Translations under genes and position numbers: made by a program
Notes under the pieces: model-generated
Told to the model about the DNA's origin: nothing
What the model saw: only the letters and a program-made list of their open reading frames with translations
The model's database searches: none
Source of the DNA: Enterobacter sp. 10-1
GTDB lineage: Bacteria; Pseudomonadota; Gammaproteobacteria; Enterobacterales; Enterobacteriaceae
Assembly: GCA_002270295.1 (NCBI GenBank)
Contig: NISF01000001.1
Location: 806,001-870,000, forward strand
Length of the DNA: 64,000 bases
Direction: 5' to 3'
Part shown: positions 21,883 through 32,593 of the stretch, piece after piece
Numbering within the stretch: position 1 is the first letter of the stretch
Layout of the letters: the number at the start of each line of letters is the position of its first letter

Positions 21883-21942
21883 AAAATGCTACCAATGTCG
21901 CATATGAGTAACAATTAGAAAGTGTATGTAACAAAATGTGAA
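21883..21942 (-). promoter_or_regulatory. Three tandem OmpR boxes (F1-F3) of the porin promoter
   Basis: Sixty bases on the minus strand line up with E. coli ompF F1-F2-F3. F1 is TTCACATTTTGTTACATACA, F2 CTTTCTAATTGTTACTCATA and F3 TGCGACATTGGTAGCATTTT. The 20-bp spacing and the GTTAC half-sites support OmpR-P binding. The assignment rests on similarity to E. coli. Confidence 0.65.
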
Positions 21943-22281
21943 TTTTTGGGAACTTTGTGAACTCAATCAAAATTCCATTCCACTTTGCGTATAAAATCGT
22001 CATGGCTTATATATCTATATGAATTAATTATGATTAATTTAGATAAGAGCCGATTTGTGCATTTTGTGGCTGGTTTTCGCTTTTTTTTTACTCAACGTTT
22101 GTCTTTGCATGTTGTGCGGTGGGTGGTTAAAAAATGAGCAAAATAATCAGGCATTTCGCCCATGAATGAACATAAGGTGCGCTTTCTCGTTTCGGCGGGT
22201 AGCGAAATAGTGAGTAACATAAATGTGAAGCGGAAGGCTTGATGTTTAAATTTCTTGATATTCGTTAACAATAGCTGACAT
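21943..22281. other. AT-rich intergenic DNA between porin promoter and asnS terminator
   Basis: No convincing gene is seen in these 339 bases. The stretch is clearly more AT-rich than its neighbours, with runs such as CTTTTTTTTTAC and TATATATCTATATG, as expected of a bent upstream region bound by IHF or H-NS at ompF in E. coli. Confidence 0.5.
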
Positions 22282-22312
22282 AAAAAAGGGCCAGCTTACG
22301 CTGACCCTTTTT
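22282..22312 (-). terminator. Intrinsic terminator of asnS
   Basis: On the minus strand, GGGTCAGC / GCTGGCCC with loop GTAA is followed by TTTTTT, about 20 nt after the asnS stop. Confidence 0.9.
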
Positions 22313-22330
22313 ACAAAGCGGTAATAAAAA

Positions 22331-23731
22331 TCAGAATGTCGCGCTGCGCGGGGTGCGCGGGAAAGGAATGACGTCGCGAACGTTCTGGACGCCGGTTACG
22401 TAGGCAATCAGACGCTCAAAGCCCAGTCCGAAACCGGAGTGCGGAACGGTGCCGTAACGGCGCAGGTCGCGGTACCACCAGTAGTCTTCTTTATTAAGAC
22501 CCATTTCCGCCATGCGCGCGTCAAGCACGTCCAGACGCTCTTCACGCTGCGAACCACCGATAATTTCACCGATGCCAGGGGCCAGAACGTCCATTGCGGC
22601 GACGGTTTTCCCGTCTTCGTTAAGGCGCATGTAAAACGCCTTGATGTCTTTCGGATAGTTTTTTACCACCACCGGTGCTTTGAAGTGCTCTTCTGCCAGA
22701 TAGCGCTCGTGCTCGGAAGAGAGGTCCACGCCCCAGTAAACCGGGTTTTCGAACTGCTTACCGCAGTTTTCGAGGATCGTTACCGCGTCGGTATAATCGA
22801 CCTGGGCGAAATCGGCAGACACGAAACGCTCGAGGCGATCGATCGCATCTTTATCCACGCGTTCGGCGAAGAATTTCATGTCATCCGCGCGCTCTTCCAG
22901 TACGGCCTTGAAGACGTACTTCAGCATCGCTTCCGCCAGGCCCGCAACATCGTTCAGGTTGGCGAAGGCCACTTCCGGTTCCAGCATCCAGAATTCCGCC
23001 AGATGGCGGCTGGTGTTGGAGTTTTCCGCACGGAAGGTCGGACCGAAGGTGTAGATTTTTGACAGCGCGCAGGCGTAGGTTTCGCCGTTCAGCTGGCCGG
23101 ATACGGTAAGGAACGACTCTTTGCCGAAGAAGTCCTTATCGAAATCCACTTTGCCCTGGTCGTTACGCGGCAGGTTTTCCAGATCCAGCGTGGAGACGCG
23201 GAACATTTCACCTGCGCCTTCGGTATCAGAGGCGGTAATCAGCGGGGTAGAAACCCAGAAGAAGCCCTGCTCGTCAAAGAAGCGATGCAGCGCCTGCGCC
23301 AGAGTATGACGCACCCGGGCAACCGCGCCAATCAGGTTGGTACGCGGACGCAGGTGGGCAACTTCGCGCAGATACTCGATGCTGTGGCGTTTAGCCGCCA
23401 TCGGGTAGGTATCCGGATCTTCGACCCAGCCGGTAACTTCTACGCTGCTGGCCTGAATTTCGAAGCTCTGGCCCTGGCCCTGAGATGCCACGACTTTACC
23501 GGTGACGATGACCGAACAGCCGGTAGTCAGACGCAGCACTTCCTGATTGTAATTGGGAAGAGAATTACTAATGACGGCCTGTACAGGATCAAAGCAGGAA
23601 CCGTCATAGACGGCCAGGAAGGAAAAGCCAGCTTTTGAATCTCGGCGGGTACGTACCCATCCGCGGACGGTGACTTCGCTGTCAACCGCAACACGGCCCT
23701 GGAGTACGTCGGCTACAGGCACAACGCTCAT
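22331..23731 (-). CDS. asnS: Asparaginyl-tRNA synthetase AsnS
   Basis: Class IIb aminoacyl-tRNA synthetase that charges tRNA-Asn. The 466 residues equal E. coli AsnS. An N-terminal OB-fold anticodon-binding domain ([16 protein letters not shown] near residues 20-35) is followed by the catalytic core. Motif 2 is [15 protein letters not shown] and motif 3 [12 protein letters not shown] near the C-terminus. It is a single gene with its own terminator, upstream of the porin. Confidence 0.98.
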   Translation of the reverse strand: MSVVPVADVLQGRVAVDSEVTVRGWVRTRRDSKAGFSFLAVYDGSCFDPVQAVISNSLPNYNQEVLRLTTGCSVIVTGKVVASQGQGQSFEIQASSVEVTGWVEDPDTYPMAAKRHSIEYLREVAHLRPRTNLIGAVARVRHTLAQALHRFFDEQGFFWVSTPLITASDTEGAGEMFRVSTLDLENLPRNDQGKVDFDKDFFGKESFLTVSGQLNGETYACALSKIYTFGPTFRAENSNTSRHLAEFWMLEPEVAFANLNDVAGLAEAMLKYVFKAVLEERADDMKFFAERVDKDAIDRLERFVSADFAQVDYTDAVTILENCGKQFENPVYWGVDLSSEHERYLAEEHFKAPVVVKNYPKDIKAFYMRLNEDGKTVAAMDVLAPGIGEIIGGSQREERLDVLDARMAEMGLNKEDYWWYRDLRRYGTVPHSGFGLGFERLIAYVTGVQNVRDVIPFPRTPRSATF

Positions 23732-23866
23732 AATAGTCTCTCTATTCGTAGTCCAATAAAAATATCTGTTTCCCCCGGCAATCGGGGGATATCTATGTTA
23801 CCTGTCATCTTCCATCAGACAAGCAGATTTCGCACCGCGAGGGAGAGTTTTCGGAAATAAATAAGG

Positions 23867-23893
23867 AACAAGGAGCCAGAACGGCTCCTTGTG
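23867..23893 (-). terminator. Terminator of pncB
   Basis: On the minus strand CAAGGAGCC / GGCTCCTTG (loop GTTCT) is a perfect 9-bp stem followed by the T-rich TTCCTTATTTATT. It lies a few bases past the pncB stop. Confidence 0.8.
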
Positions 23894-23897
23894 GTGA

Positions 23898-25100
23898 TTA
23901 ACTGGCCTTTTTAATCGGCGGCAGGTCGAAGGCTTCGCGCAGGGCGCGCACAAATGCCTTATCGTGACAGATGGTTTTGCCCGGGCTGTCAGAGAGCTTG
24001 GCCACCGGCTTGCCGTTGCATTCCACCAGCTTGATCACGATATTGAGCGGCTTAACCTGTGGAATATCACAGGTTAAGCGCGTACCGATGCCAAAGCTGA
24101 GATTCACCCGCGATGAGAAATGACGATACAAATCGACGGCTTTCGTCAGGTCGAGGTTATCGGAGAAGACCAGTACTTTACTCAGCGGGTCGATACCCAG
24201 CTTCTGATAATGGGCGATGGCTTTCTCGCCCCATTCAACCGGATCTCCGGAGTCGTGGCGCAGACCCTGATAGCGTTCGGCGAATTCCGGGCCGAAATCA
24301 CGCAGGAAGGCATCCATAGTAATACAGTCGGTCAGGGCAATGCCCAACTGGTCCGGATACTCTTCGAGCCAGGCGGCAAGGGCCGCGCGCTGGCTGCTGG
24401 CAAGGTTAGGGCTGATCTGCTGATGGGCCTGGAACCATTCATGAGCCTGAGTGCCCATCGGCGTCAGATGCAGGCGACGAGCCAGGTCGTAGTTGCTGGT
24501 GCCGGTAAACCACGGCTCCTGCTGCAGACGTTCGACGATAGCTTGCTGTACTTCGCGCGAGAAGCGACGACGGGTACCGAAGTCCATTAAGCGAAAGCGG
24601 CTCATATCGATATCGGCCGTGATTTCCCGGAAGTCGCTCAGCTTGCGTTCGAGGGTCTCCAGCGCCAGCTCAACGCCGATTTCCGGCGAGCGGTAGCGGT
24701 GAACCAGCTCGCTGATCACCGCCAGCAGCGGGACTTCCCACATAATGACTTCACGCCAGGGCCCGGAGAGACGAATGTTCAGCTTGCCGTTGTCGTTACT
24801 GACGGTGACCTGCTGCGGGTCGTAACGGAAGTCGCGCAGCCAGTCGAGATAATCGTGCGAAAAGAACGGCAGGGTCGAGAGCCAGTGATACTCATCGTCC
24901 TGCAGCTTCAGGTCGCGCATGGCCTCAACCTGTTCGCGAATCGCATCGGCATAGATGCCGAGCAAATCATCCCCGCGGCAGCGGAACTCCGCCGCAACGT
25001 GTACATCGTAATAGCGGTGGAAGACGGCCTGCTGCATGTGCAGCTTGTAGGCATCCGTATCAAGCAGCGAGTGCAGTACAGGAGAAGTGAATTGTGTCAT
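23898..25100 (-). CDS. pncB: Nicotinate phosphoribosyltransferase PncB
   Basis: Makes nicotinate mononucleotide from nicotinate, PRPP and ATP in the Preiss-Handler NAD salvage pathway. The start at 25100 gives 400 residues and [20 protein letters not shown], as in E. coli. A further in-frame ATG at 25115 has its purine-rich site directly abutting and is less likely. Family motifs are [13 protein letters not shown] (its His autophosphorylation site is expected in the following core), GTSNYDLAR and [15 protein letters not shown] NadR-like operator lies about 140 bp upstream. Confidence 0.96.
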   Translation of the reverse strand: MTQFTSPVLHSLLDTDAYKLHMQQAVFHRYYDVHVAAEFRCRGDDLLGIYADAIREQVEAMRDLKLQDDEYHWLSTLPFFSHDYLDWLRDFRYDPQQVTVSNDNGKLNIRLSGPWREVIMWEVPLLAVISELVHRYRSPEIGVELALETLERKLSDFREITADIDMSRFRLMDFGTRRRFSREVQQAIVERLQQEPWFTGTSNYDLARRLHLTPMGTQAHEWFQAHQQISPNLASSQRAALAAWLEEYPDQLGIALTDCITMDAFLRDFGPEFAERYQGLRHDSGDPVEWGEKAIAHYQKLGIDPLSKVLVFSDNLDLTKAVDLYRHFSSRVNLSFGIGTRLTCDIPQVKPLNIVIKLVECNGKPVAKLSDSPGKTICHDKAFVRALREAFDLPPIKKAS

Positions 25101-25429
25101 GGTGCGCGGTAGCATCCTCTCACTGGAGCGTTTCCATCAAAACCTAAGCAGAAAAAAGGAGGCGGAGTATAGCTTTATTCCCCGACTCTGTCCCGCAGTG
25201 AAGGCCGATGGCGACGCTGACGGTCATTTGCGAGGCCTAGTTTAATATATTGAACACGGATCACACCACAAGCTTTGCACCGGGTCGAGCGCATTTCGTG
25301 CCTCCTGTGTTATCAAAATGTAGCGATTTTCGTGTTTGACGTTGAAAAGATGAAGATTCTGCATAGCGAGAACATCACAACAGGAATAGACTGGGTTTGA
25401 CACTTTATGGAACATGCTAAAGGTTTTTT
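25101..25429. other. Divergent pncB-pepN intergenic region
   Basis: The 329 bp separate the divergent pncB and pepN starts and hold the promoters of both. The only site I can assign is the NadR-like box at 25239-25256. pepN translation is preceded by CTAAAGG. No small gene is evident. Confidence 0.6.
25239..25256. promoter_or_regulatory. NadR-like operator upstream of pncB
   Basis: AGTTTAATATATTGAACA fits the enterobacterial NadR box TGTTTA-N6-TAAACA in 10 of 12 defined positions, including the 6-bp spacing. NadR represses NAD synthesis and salvage genes, including pncB, when NAD is plentiful. Confidence 0.7.
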
Positions 25430-28045
25430 ATGACACAACAGCCCCAAGCCAAATACCGCCACGACTATCGTGCGCCGGACTATCTGATTAGCGATATCGA
25501 TTTGACCTTTGACCTGGATGCCGCGAAAACCGTTGTTACGGCTGAGAGTAAACTCTCCCGTCACGCGGCTGCGTCTGATGTGCCATTGCGTCTGGATGGC
25601 GAAGACCTGACGTTGGTCTCTCTGCAGGTTAACGGTCAGCCGTGGAGCGACTATAAAGAAGAAAATAACCAGCTGGTTATTGGCGGTTTACCGGAACATT
25701 TCACCCTGACTATCGTCAATGAAATCAGCCCGGCGGCCAATACCGCGCTCGAAGGGCTGTATCAGTCAGGCGAAGCGCTGTGCACGCAGTGTGAAGCAGA
25801 GGGCTTCCGCCATATCACCTGGTACCTGGACCGCCCGGACGTTCTGGCGCGTTTCACCACCAAAATTATCGCCGACAAGGCGAAATACCCGTACCTGCTG
25901 TCTAACGGCAACCGCGTGGCGCAGGGCGAGCTGGAAAACGGCCGTCACTGGATGCAGTGGCAGGACCCGTTCCCAAAACCGTGCTATTTATTCGCGCTGG
26001 TGGCCGGTGATTTCGACGTCTTGCGCGACACTTTCATCACCCGTTCCGGACGCGAAGTGGCGCTGGAGCTGTTCGTCGATCGCGGCAACCTTGACCGCGC
26101 GCCGTGGGCGATGACGTCGCTCAAAAACTCGATGAAATGGGACGAAACTCGTTTCGGCCTCGAGTACGATCTCGACATCTATATGATTGTCGCCGTCGAC
26201 TTCTTTAATATGGGGGCGATGGAGAACAAAGGGCTGAACGTCTTTAACTCCAAATACGTGCTGGCGCGTACCGATACCGCCACCGATAAAGACTACCTCG
26301 ATATCGAACGCGTGATTGGCCACGAATATTTCCACAACTGGACCGGCAACCGCGTGACCTGCCGCGACTGGTTCCAGCTGAGCCTGAAAGAAGGCCTGAC
26401 CGTGTTCCGCGATCAGGAGTTCAGCTCCGATCTGGGCTCGCGCGCGGTGAACCGCATCAATAACGTCCGCACCATGCGCGGGCTCCAGTTTGCCGAAGAC
26501 GCCAGCCCGATGGCCCATCCGATTCGTCCGGATAAGGTTATCGAGATGAACAACTTCTACACCCTGACGGTATATGAAAAGGGCGCGGAAGTGATCCGCA
26601 TGCTGCATACCCTGCTGGGTGAGGACAACTTCCAGAAAGGCATGCAGCTGTACTTCGAGCGCCATGACGGCAGCGCCGCCACCTGCGACGATTTCGTTCA
26701 GGCGATGGAAGACGCGTCGAACGTTGACCTGTCTCATTTCCGCCGCTGGTACAGCCAGTCCGGTACGCCGGTAGTGAGCGTGCATGATGACTATAATCCG
26801 GAAACCGAGCAGTACCGCCTGACCATCAGCCAGCGCACGCCGCCGACTTCCGAGCAGGCGGAAAAACAGCCTCTGCATATTCCGTTTGATATCGAGCTAT
26901 ATGATAACGAAGGCAAGGCGATCCCGCTGCAGAAGGGCGGGCATCCGGTGCATCACGTGCTGAACGTCACCCAGACCGAGCAGACCTTTGTCTTTGATAA
27001 CGTCTACTTCCAGCCGGTTCCGGCGCTGCTGTGCGAATTCTCCGCGCCGGTGAAGCTGGAATATAAGTGGAGCGATCAGCAGCTGACGTTCCTGATGCGC
27101 CACGCGCGCAACGACTTCTCCCGCTGGGATGCGGCGCAGAGCCTGCTGGCGACCTACATCAAGCTTAACGTCAACCGCCATCAGCAGGGTCAGCCCCTGT
27201 CGCTGCCGGTTCACGTCGCCGATGCGTTCCGCGCGATCCTGCTGGATGAGAAGATCGATCCGGCGCTGGCGGCAGAGATCCTGACGCTGCCGTCCGCCAG
27301 TGAAATCGCCGAGCTGTTTGCGATTATCGATCCGATTGCCATTGTGGCGGTGCGCGAAGCGCTCACCCGCACGCTGGCGAAAGAGCTGGCGGATGAATTC
27401 CTCGCTGTCTACAACGTCAATAAGCTCGACGGCTATCGCGTAGAGCATGCCGATATCGGCAAGCGCTCGCTGCGCAATACCTGCCTGCGCTACCTGGCGT
27501 TTGGCGATGCTGAGCTGGCGGATAAGCTGGTCGTCGCCCAGTATCATCAGGCCGACAACATGACCGACGCGCTGGCGGCCCTGTCGGCGGCGGTGGCGGC
27601 GCAGCTGCCGTGCCGCGATGCGCTGATGCAGGAATATGACGATAAATGGCATCAGGATGGCCTGGTCATGGACAAATGGTTGATCCTGCAGGCCACCAGC
27701 CCGGCGGATAATGCGGTAGATGCGGTACGTGCGTTGCTGAATCATCGCTCGTTCAGTATGAACAACCCGAACCGCGTCCGCTCGCTGATTGGCGCCTTTG
27801 CCGGCAGCAACCCGGCGGCCTTCCACGCCGAAGACGGCAGCGGATATCAGTTCCTGGTGGAGATGCTGACCGAGCTCAACAGCCGCAACCCGCAGGTGGC
27901 CTCGCGTCTGATTGAGCCGTTGATTCGTCTGAAGCGTTATGATGCCAAACGCCAGGCGCTGATGCGCGCGGCGCTGGAGCAGCTGAAAGGTCTGGAGAAT
28001 CTCTCCGGCGATCTGTTCGAGAAAATCAGTAAAGCGCTGGCGTAA
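25430..28045 (+). CDS. pepN: Aminopeptidase N PepN
   Basis: Zinc metallo-aminopeptidase of family M1, the main cytoplasmic aminopeptidase for turnover of peptides. The protein is 871 residues (E. coli 870). The substrate-binding motif GAMEN is near residues 262-266. The zinc motif HEYFH is near 298-302, with the third ligand Glu about 19 residues on in LKEGLTVFRD. The N-terminus MTQQPQAKYRHDY agrees with E. coli. It converges on the ssu operon across 51 bp. Confidence 0.98.
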   Translation: MTQQPQAKYRHDYRAPDYLISDIDLTFDLDAAKTVVTAESKLSRHAAASDVPLRLDGEDLTLVSLQVNGQPWSDYKEENNQLVIGGLPEHFTLTIVNEISPAANTALEGLYQSGEALCTQCEAEGFRHITWYLDRPDVLARFTTKIIADKAKYPYLLSNGNRVAQGELENGRHWMQWQDPFPKPCYLFALVAGDFDVLRDTFITRSGREVALELFVDRGNLDRAPWAMTSLKNSMKWDETRFGLEYDLDIYMIVAVDFFNMGAMENKGLNVFNSKYVLARTDTATDKDYLDIERVIGHEYFHNWTGNRVTCRDWFQLSLKEGLTVFRDQEFSSDLGSRAVNRINNVRTMRGLQFAEDASPMAHPIRPDKVIEMNNFYTLTVYEKGAEVIRMLHTLLGEDNFQKGMQLYFERHDGSAATCDDFVQAMEDASNVDLSHFRRWYSQSGTPVVSVHDDYNPETEQYRLTISQRTPPTSEQAEKQPLHIPFDIELYDNEGKAIPLQKGGHPVHHVLNVTQTEQTFVFDNVYFQPVPALLCEFSAPVKLEYKWSDQQLTFLMRHARNDFSRWDAAQSLLATYIKLNVNRHQQGQPLSLPVHVADAFRAILLDEKIDPALAAEILTLPSASEIAELFAIIDPIAIVAVREALTRTLAKELADEFLAVYNVNKLDGYRVEHADIGKRSLRNTCLRYLAFGDAELADKLVVAQYHQADNMTDALAALSAAVAAQLPCRDALMQEYDDKWHQDGLVMDKWLILQATSPADNAVDAVRALLNHRSFSMNNPNRVRSLIGAFAGSNPAAFHAEDGSGYQFLVEMLTELNSRNPQVASRLIEPLIRLKRYDAKRQALMRAALEQLKGLENLSGDLFEKISKALA

Positions 28046-28054
28046 AGGGCGTTC

Positions 28055-28093
28055 CGCTCCCGGATTGCGGCGGCAGCGCCGCGCTCCGGGAGC
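28055..28093. terminator. GC-rich hairpin between pepN and ssuB
   Basis: GCTCCCGGA / TCCGGGAGC arms enclose a second short GCGGC/GCCGC pairing, centred between convergent stops. There is no clear T-tract on either strand, so it may end or protect both transcripts without being a classical terminator. Confidence 0.5.
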
Positions 28094-28096
28094 CGT

Positions 28097-28870
28097 TTAG
28101 CCGTGACTGAACAGGCGTGGCGAGGCTTCGTGCCTGCCGCGCTTCATTACTCTGTTGAGAACTTCTGCCTCCAGCTCCGCCAGCCGCGCCGAACCGGTAT
28201 GCCGCGGGCGCGCAATATCCACCGTGACGTCCAGCCCAATCTTGCCCTCTTCAATCAACAGCACCCGATCGGCCATCGCCACCGCTTCGCTCACATCGTG
28301 AGTCACCAGCAGTACGGTGAACCCATGTTCCTGCCAGAGCGAGACGATTAAATCCTGCATTTCAAGGCGGGTGAGGGCGTCAAGCGCGCCCAGCGGCTCG
28401 TCAAGCAGCAGCAGGCCGGGGCGATGAATCAGCGCCCGGGCCAGCGCCACGCGCTGCTTTTGTCCGCCGGAAAGCGCCGCTGGCCATTCGTTGGCGCGAT
28501 TTTCGAGGCCGACGCTGGCCAAAGCCTGCAGGGCCGCGTCTCGCCACGAGCCTTTAAGCCCCAGGCCGACGTTATCGATCACCGTTTTCCACGGCAGCAG
28601 GCGCGAATCCTGAAACATCATGCGGGTATCGTCCTGGATTTGCGCCAGCGGCGTCGAGCCCGCCAGCAGCTCGCCGGCGTTGGGTTTCTCCAGCCCGGCC
28701 AGCAGACGCAGCAGGGTACTTTTACCGCCGCCGCTGCGCCCGACCACCGCGACGAACTGCCCGGTGGGAATATGTAAATCAAGCGCGTTAAGAATCGTGT
28801 TTTCGCCGTAGCGTTTGGTCACGCCGTTGAGCAACAGCGGGATCCCAGGGTTCAGACGGGCGGTCGTCAT
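28097..28870 (-). CDS. ssuB: Aliphatic sulfonate ABC transporter ATPase SsuB
   Basis: Cytoplasmic ATPase of the SsuABC importer for alkanesulfonates. The protein is 257 residues. Walker A is GRSGGGKST, residues 44-52; the signature is [15 protein letters not shown] and Walker [13 protein letters not shown]. It is the last gene of the minus-strand operon ssuE-A-D-C-B; its ATG overlaps the ssuC stop by 4 nt. Confidence 0.97.
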   Translation of the reverse strand: MTTARLNPGIPLLLNGVTKRYGENTILNALDLHIPTGQFVAVVGRSGGGKSTLLRLLAGLEKPNAGELLAGSTPLAQIQDDTRMMFQDSRLLPWKTVIDNVGLGLKGSWRDAALQALASVGLENRANEWPAALSGGQKQRVALARALIHRPGLLLLDEPLGALDALTRLEMQDLIVSLWQEHGFTVLLVTHDVSEAVAMADRVLLIEEGKIGLDVTVDIARPRHTGSARLAELEAEVLNRVMKRGRHEASPRLFSHG

Positions 28871-29658
28871 GCGTTAGCCTCCTGAAGATGATAGGCCGGA
28901 TTCCAGCGCAGCCAGACGCGCTCCAGCAGCTGTGCGCTGAAGTCGGCCAGTTTGCCTAGAATGGCGTAGAGAATGATGGCCACGACCACCACGTCGGTTT
29001 GCAGAAATTCTCGCGCGTTCATAGCCAGGTAGCCGATGCCGGCGTTTGCCGAGATGGTCTCGGCGACAATCAGCGTTAGCCACATCAGGCCGAGAGCGAA
29101 GCGAATACCCACCATGATTGACGGCAGGGCCCCGGGCAGAATCACGTGACGAAATAGCGCAAAGCCGGATAGGCCGTAGCTGCGCGCCATCTCGACCAAC
29201 CCGCGGTCAATGTTACGAATACCGTGCCAGGTGTTGATATAAATCGGGAACATGGTGCCCAAAGCGACGAGAAAAATCTTGGCGCTCTCGTCGATGCCGA
29301 ACCATAAAATAACCAGCGGAATCAGGGCCAGGTGCGGCACGTTGCGCAGCATCTGAATCGAGGTGTCCAGCAGACGCTCTCCCCAGCGCGAGAGGCCGCT
29401 AATCATCCCCAATGCCAGGCCAATGGAGCCGCCGATAGCGAAGCCAAGCAGCGCGCGCCACGAGCTGATGGCCAGATGTTGCCAAAGCTCGCCGCTGGCG
29501 GAGAGCGTCCAGAAGGCTTTCAGCACCCCTTCCGGCGAAGGCAGGATCCGGGTGGAGAGCCAGCCCACCGAAGAGGCGAGCTGCCAGACGATGACGGTGC
29601 CGACCGGTAAAAACCAGGGGGCAAGGCGAATCAGGAGTTTTTGCCCAGGGGTTGCCAT
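28867..29658 (-). CDS. ssuC: Aliphatic sulfonate ABC transporter permease SsuC
   Basis: Inner-membrane permease of the sulfonate importer, with about six membrane helices. The start at 29658 ([16 protein letters not shown]) gives 263 residues as in E. coli, with GAGGAG 6-11 nt upstream. The EAA loop that docks on SsuB is visible around [20 protein letters not shown]. It starts 10 nt after ssuD and overlaps ssuB by 4 nt. Confidence 0.96.
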   Translation of the reverse strand: MATPGQKLLIRLAPWFLPVGTVIVWQLASSVGWLSTRILPSPEGVLKAFWTLSASGELWQHLAISSWRALLGFAIGGSIGLALGMISGLSRWGERLLDTSIQMLRNVPHLALIPLVILWFGIDESAKIFLVALGTMFPIYINTWHGIRNIDRGLVEMARSYGLSGFALFRHVILPGALPSIMVGIRFALGLMWLTLIVAETISANAGIGYLAMNAREFLQTDVVVVAIILYAILGKLADFSAQLLERVWLRWNPAYHLQEANA

Positions 29659-29668
29659 ATGTCGCTCC

Positions 29669-30814
29669 TCAGCTCTGCGCCGCTTTACGCGGGATAAATT
29701 CATTCGCTACCGCTTCACCCTGCGGACGCAGACTCTGCGGCTGCGGGATTGACGGAATATTGACGTCCAGCAGCGGGAACAGCAGCTCGCCGACGCGCAG
29801 GGCTTCTTCAAGGTGCGGATAGCCGGAAAGCACGAAGCTATCGATGCCGAGATCGGCATATTCATTGATACGCTCGGCGACCGTGGCGGCATCGCCGACC
29901 AGCGCGGTTCCGGCGCCGCCGCGCGCCAGCCCGACGCCGGCCCACAGGTTAGGGCTGATTTCGAGCTTGTCGCGCTGGCCGTTGTGCAGCGCGGCCATTC
30001 GGTGCTGGCCGACGGAATCCGTTTGCGCAAAGGCGGCCTGCGCCCTGGCGATAGTGTCATCATCCAGATGGGAAATTAAGCTCTCCGCCGCCTGCCAGGC
30101 CTCTTCGTTAGTTTCACGCACAATCACATGCAGGCGGATGCCGAAGCGAACCTTACGACCGTGGCGCGCGGCCTTTTCGCGCACCTGGGCGATTTTTTCC
30201 GCCACCTGCGCCGGGGGCTCTCCCCAGGTCAGATACAGATCGACCTGCTCGGCGGCAAGATCCTGCGCCACTTCAGAGGATCCGCCGAAGTAGAGCGGGG
30301 GACGCGGCTGCTGCAGCGGCGGGAACATCAGCTTCGCACCGCGCACGCGCTGATGCTTGCCGTTGAAGGTCACGGTTTCGCCCTCCATCAGCCGGCGCCA
30401 GATATGGGTAAATTCCGCCGAGGCTTCGTAGCGCTCGGTGTGATCGAGGAACACGCCGTCGCCGGCGAGCTCCTGCGGGTCGCTGCCGGTCACCAGATTA
30501 AACAGCGCCCGGCCGTTGGAGAGTCGATCCAGCGTCGCCGCCTGGCGCGCCGCGACCGTTGGCGAAACGACGCTCGGACGCAGGGCGACGAGAAATTTCA
30601 GGCGCTGAGTCACCGGGATCATCGAGGCGGCCACCAGCCAGGCGTCTTCACATGAGCGTCCGGTGGGGATCAGGACGCCGGTAAATCCCAGCCGATCGGC
30701 GGTCTGCGCAATCTGCTGCAGATAGCCGTAATCAACCGGACGCGCGCCTTGATCGGTCCCAAGATAGCGACCGTCACCGTGAGTGGGTAAAAACCAGAAC
30801 ATATTCAGACTCAT
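29669..30814 (-). CDS. ssuD: FMNH2-dependent alkanesulfonate monooxygenase SsuD
   Basis: Flavin-dependent monooxygenase of the bacterial luciferase-like family. It uses FMNH2 from SsuE and O2 to split C1-C10 alkanesulfonates into aldehyde and sulfite. The 381 residues equal E. coli SsuD. The N-terminus [19 protein letters not shown] and the stretch [14 protein letters not shown] are typical. Its start overlaps the ssuA stop by 4 nt. Confidence 0.97.
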   Translation of the reverse strand: MSLNMFWFLPTHGDGRYLGTDQGARPVDYGYLQQIAQTADRLGFTGVLIPTGRSCEDAWLVAASMIPVTQRLKFLVALRPSVVSPTVAARQAATLDRLSNGRALFNLVTGSDPQELAGDGVFLDHTERYEASAEFTHIWRRLMEGETVTFNGKHQRVRGAKLMFPPLQQPRPPLYFGGSSEVAQDLAAEQVDLYLTWGEPPAQVAEKIAQVREKAARHGRKVRFGIRLHVIVRETNEEAWQAAESLISHLDDDTIARAQAAFAQTDSVGQHRMAALHNGQRDKLEISPNLWAGVGLARGGAGTALVGDAATVAERINEYADLGIDSFVLSGYPHLEEALRVGELLFPLLDVNIPSIPQPQSLRPQGEAVANEFIPRKAAQS

Positions 30815-31773
30815 GATTTCGCTCCTTGAATGGCTGCGGGCTGCCAGATGCGCGCGCGGATATCGACTTTTTTCGGCACCAGCTTGTTCTCATAGAACAG
30901 GTCGGCGGTTTGCTGCTGGCGCGCGGCCGTTTCGGCGCTAACCGGCGTAATGGTGGTTGGCGGGCGATGGTCGAGATAGCTGGCTATCACCGCTTCAGGA
31001 AGACCCATGATTTTGGCCAGCAGGGCAATGCTTTGCGGACGCTGGCTGAGCGTCAGCGCATCGGCCTGGCTAAAGGTTTGCAGCACGCCTTCAATAAAGG
31101 CGCCGTTTTTTTCCGCATAAGGACGAGAAGCGAGATAGAAAGAGCCGGTTTGCTTCAGGTCGGTTCCATCTTTCAGAACCCGGGCGCCGCCCTGCTGGAG
31201 AGCCGCGGAGTAGTAGGGGTCCCAGATAGCCCACGCGTCGACGTTACCTTGCTGGAAAGCCGCACGGGCGTCGGCGGGAGCGAGATAGACCGCCTGAATA
31301 TCGTTGAACGTCAGGCCCGCCTGCTGTAGCGCGCGGAGCAGCAGGTTGTGGGAGCTGGAGCCGCGCTGAAAGGCGACCTTATGGCCCTTTAGCTGCGCGA
31401 CGTTTTTAATCGGGCTGTTTTCCGCCACCAGAATCACTTCGGCTTTGGGTTTAGGCGGTTCGGCGCCGACATAGACCAGATCGGCCCCGGCGGCCTGGGC
31501 AAAAATAGGTGGAATATCGCCGGTGCTGCCAATATCAATGCTGCCGACGTTCAACGCTTCGAGCATCTGCGGGCCGGCGGGAAACTCCACCCATGAGATT
31601 TTGGTGCCCGGGTAGCGTTGTTCCAGCAGCTGGTGGCTTTTCGCCAGCACCATGCTGACGCTGCCTTTTTGATAGCCGACGCGTAGAGCATCCGGCGCGG
31701 ACTGCGCCGCGTGGGCCAGGGCGGAGAGCATCAGCAGCCCGCCGAGCGCCAGGGGAGCCAGGAGATTACGCAT
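30811..31773 (-). CDS. ssuA: Aliphatic sulfonate-binding periplasmic protein SsuA
   Basis: Periplasmic receptor that delivers sulfonates to SsuBC. The protein is 320 residues with a signal peptide ([20 protein letters not shown], cleavage AHA-AQS near residue 22). NMT1/OpuAC-type fold features include [16 protein letters not shown] and [15 protein letters not shown]. It overlaps ssuE upstream by 8 nt and ssuD downstream by 4 nt. Confidence 0.96.
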   Translation of the reverse strand: MRNLLAPLALGGLLMLSALAHAAQSAPDALRVGYQKGSVSMVLAKSHQLLEQRYPGTKISWVEFPAGPQMLEALNVGSIDIGSTGDIPPIFAQAAGADLVYVGAEPPKPKAEVILVAENSPIKNVAQLKGHKVAFQRGSSSHNLLLRALQQAGLTFNDIQAVYLAPADARAAFQQGNVDAWAIWDPYYSAALQQGGARVLKDGTDLKQTGSFYLASRPYAEKNGAFIEGVLQTFSQADALTLSQRPQSIALLAKIMGLPEAVIASYLDHRPPTTITPVSAETAARQQQTADLFYENKLVPKKVDIRARIWQPAAIQGAKS

Positions 31774-32341
31774 GTTCGACCCCGTGCGTTGCTTTGAGGG
31801 CAGGCGCGCGGCTGGTTGGGCGATGAAGCGCCTGCCAGAAGGTTTCCAGCGCGTGGTCGAGGCGACCCTGCAGGTTTGGCGTAAACTGCGGCTTGTGCTG
31901 GTAGTCAGTCACCTGGCTGTCATCGGCAAACACGCCGTGGAGGATCTCCTGGGCCTTCAGCGCGTTGAGAACCGGCTTCAGGGCATAATCCACCGCCAGC
32001 ATATGGGCGATAGTGCCGCCGGTCGCCAGGGGCAGGACGATTTTTCCTTCCAGCGCGCGTTCCGGAAGCAGATCGAGCAGCGTCTTCAGCGCGCCGGAGA
32101 AAGAGGCTTTATAGACAGGAGTGGCGATAATCAGGCCATCCGCGCCGGCCAGCTGTTCGTTCAGAGTATGCAGCGCCGGATTATCGAAACGGGCATAAAG
32201 AAGATCTTCCGGGGCAAAATTCTGCAGGTGCCAGTGGCAGACTTCAACATCAGCGGCGGAGAGCGTCTCTCTGGCGTATTCCAGAAGGGCGCTGGAACGG
32301 GAAGGGTAGCGCGGGCTACCCGCAAGTGTAATGACACGCAT
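31766..32341 (-). CDS. ssuE: NADPH-dependent FMN reductase SsuE
   Basis: Flavin reductase that supplies FMNH2 to SsuD. The start at 32341 ([17 protein letters not shown]) gives 191 residues, equal to E. coli; GGAGAG lies in the upstream AAGGAGAGAGAGAAC. The flavodoxin-like signature [16 protein letters not shown] and [13 protein letters not shown] are visible. It is the first gene of ssuEADCB. In E. coli the operon is switched on by Cbl during sulfate starvation; I could not place a Cbl box with confidence. Confidence 0.97.
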   Translation of the reverse strand: MRVITLAGSPRYPSRSSALLEYARETLSAADVEVCHWHLQNFAPEDLLYARFDNPALHTLNEQLAGADGLIIATPVYKASFSGALKTLLDLLPERALEGKIVLPLATGGTIAHMLAVDYALKPVLNALKAQEILHGVFADDSQVTDYQHKPQFTPNLQGRLDHALETFWQALHRPTSRAPALKATHGVEHA

Positions 32342-32481
32342 GTTCTCTCTCTCCTTATAACCAAATGTTCGCATTTATCTATTATTGATAACATTTACTG
32401 GCAGTGTGACAGAGGCGATTTATTTACCTAAATGATTTTTCCACCCTTGTTTTGTCAGAATTTGCATAAAGAAGGGCGGAA

Positions 32482-32497
32482 AAGTAAACGTTTGCGT
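32482..32497. promoter_or_regulatory. PurR box upstream of pyrD
   Basis: AAGTAAACGTTTGCGT matches the PurR consensus ACGCAAACGTTTGCGT at 14 of 16 positions, with the central palindrome AAACGTTT intact. It lies about 110 bp before the pyrD start codon. pyrD is a known member of the PurR regulon in E. coli. Confidence 0.75.
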
Positions 32498-32549
32498 TGG
32501 ATGGACGATTTTTTGTCGTAGGTCAATTCCCTTTCCGCTGAGGATCGAA

Positions 32550-32580
32550 CATAATACGCCCCCGGTTTGCACACCGGGAA
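32550..32580 (+). promoter_or_regulatory. pyrD promoter -10 and CTP-sensitive leader hairpin
   Basis: A -10 CATAAT (32550-32555) is followed at start-site distance by CCCCC (32559-32563). The leader then contains CCCGGT / ACCGGG (32561-32566 and 32573-32578, loop TTGCAC) just before the ribosome-binding site CAGGAGAG. In E. coli, high CTP makes transcription start at a C so that the hairpin forms and lowers translation; low CTP shifts the start to a G a few bases on. The same parts are seen here. Confidence 0.8.
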
Positions 32581-32593
32581 TCCAGGAGAGTTC

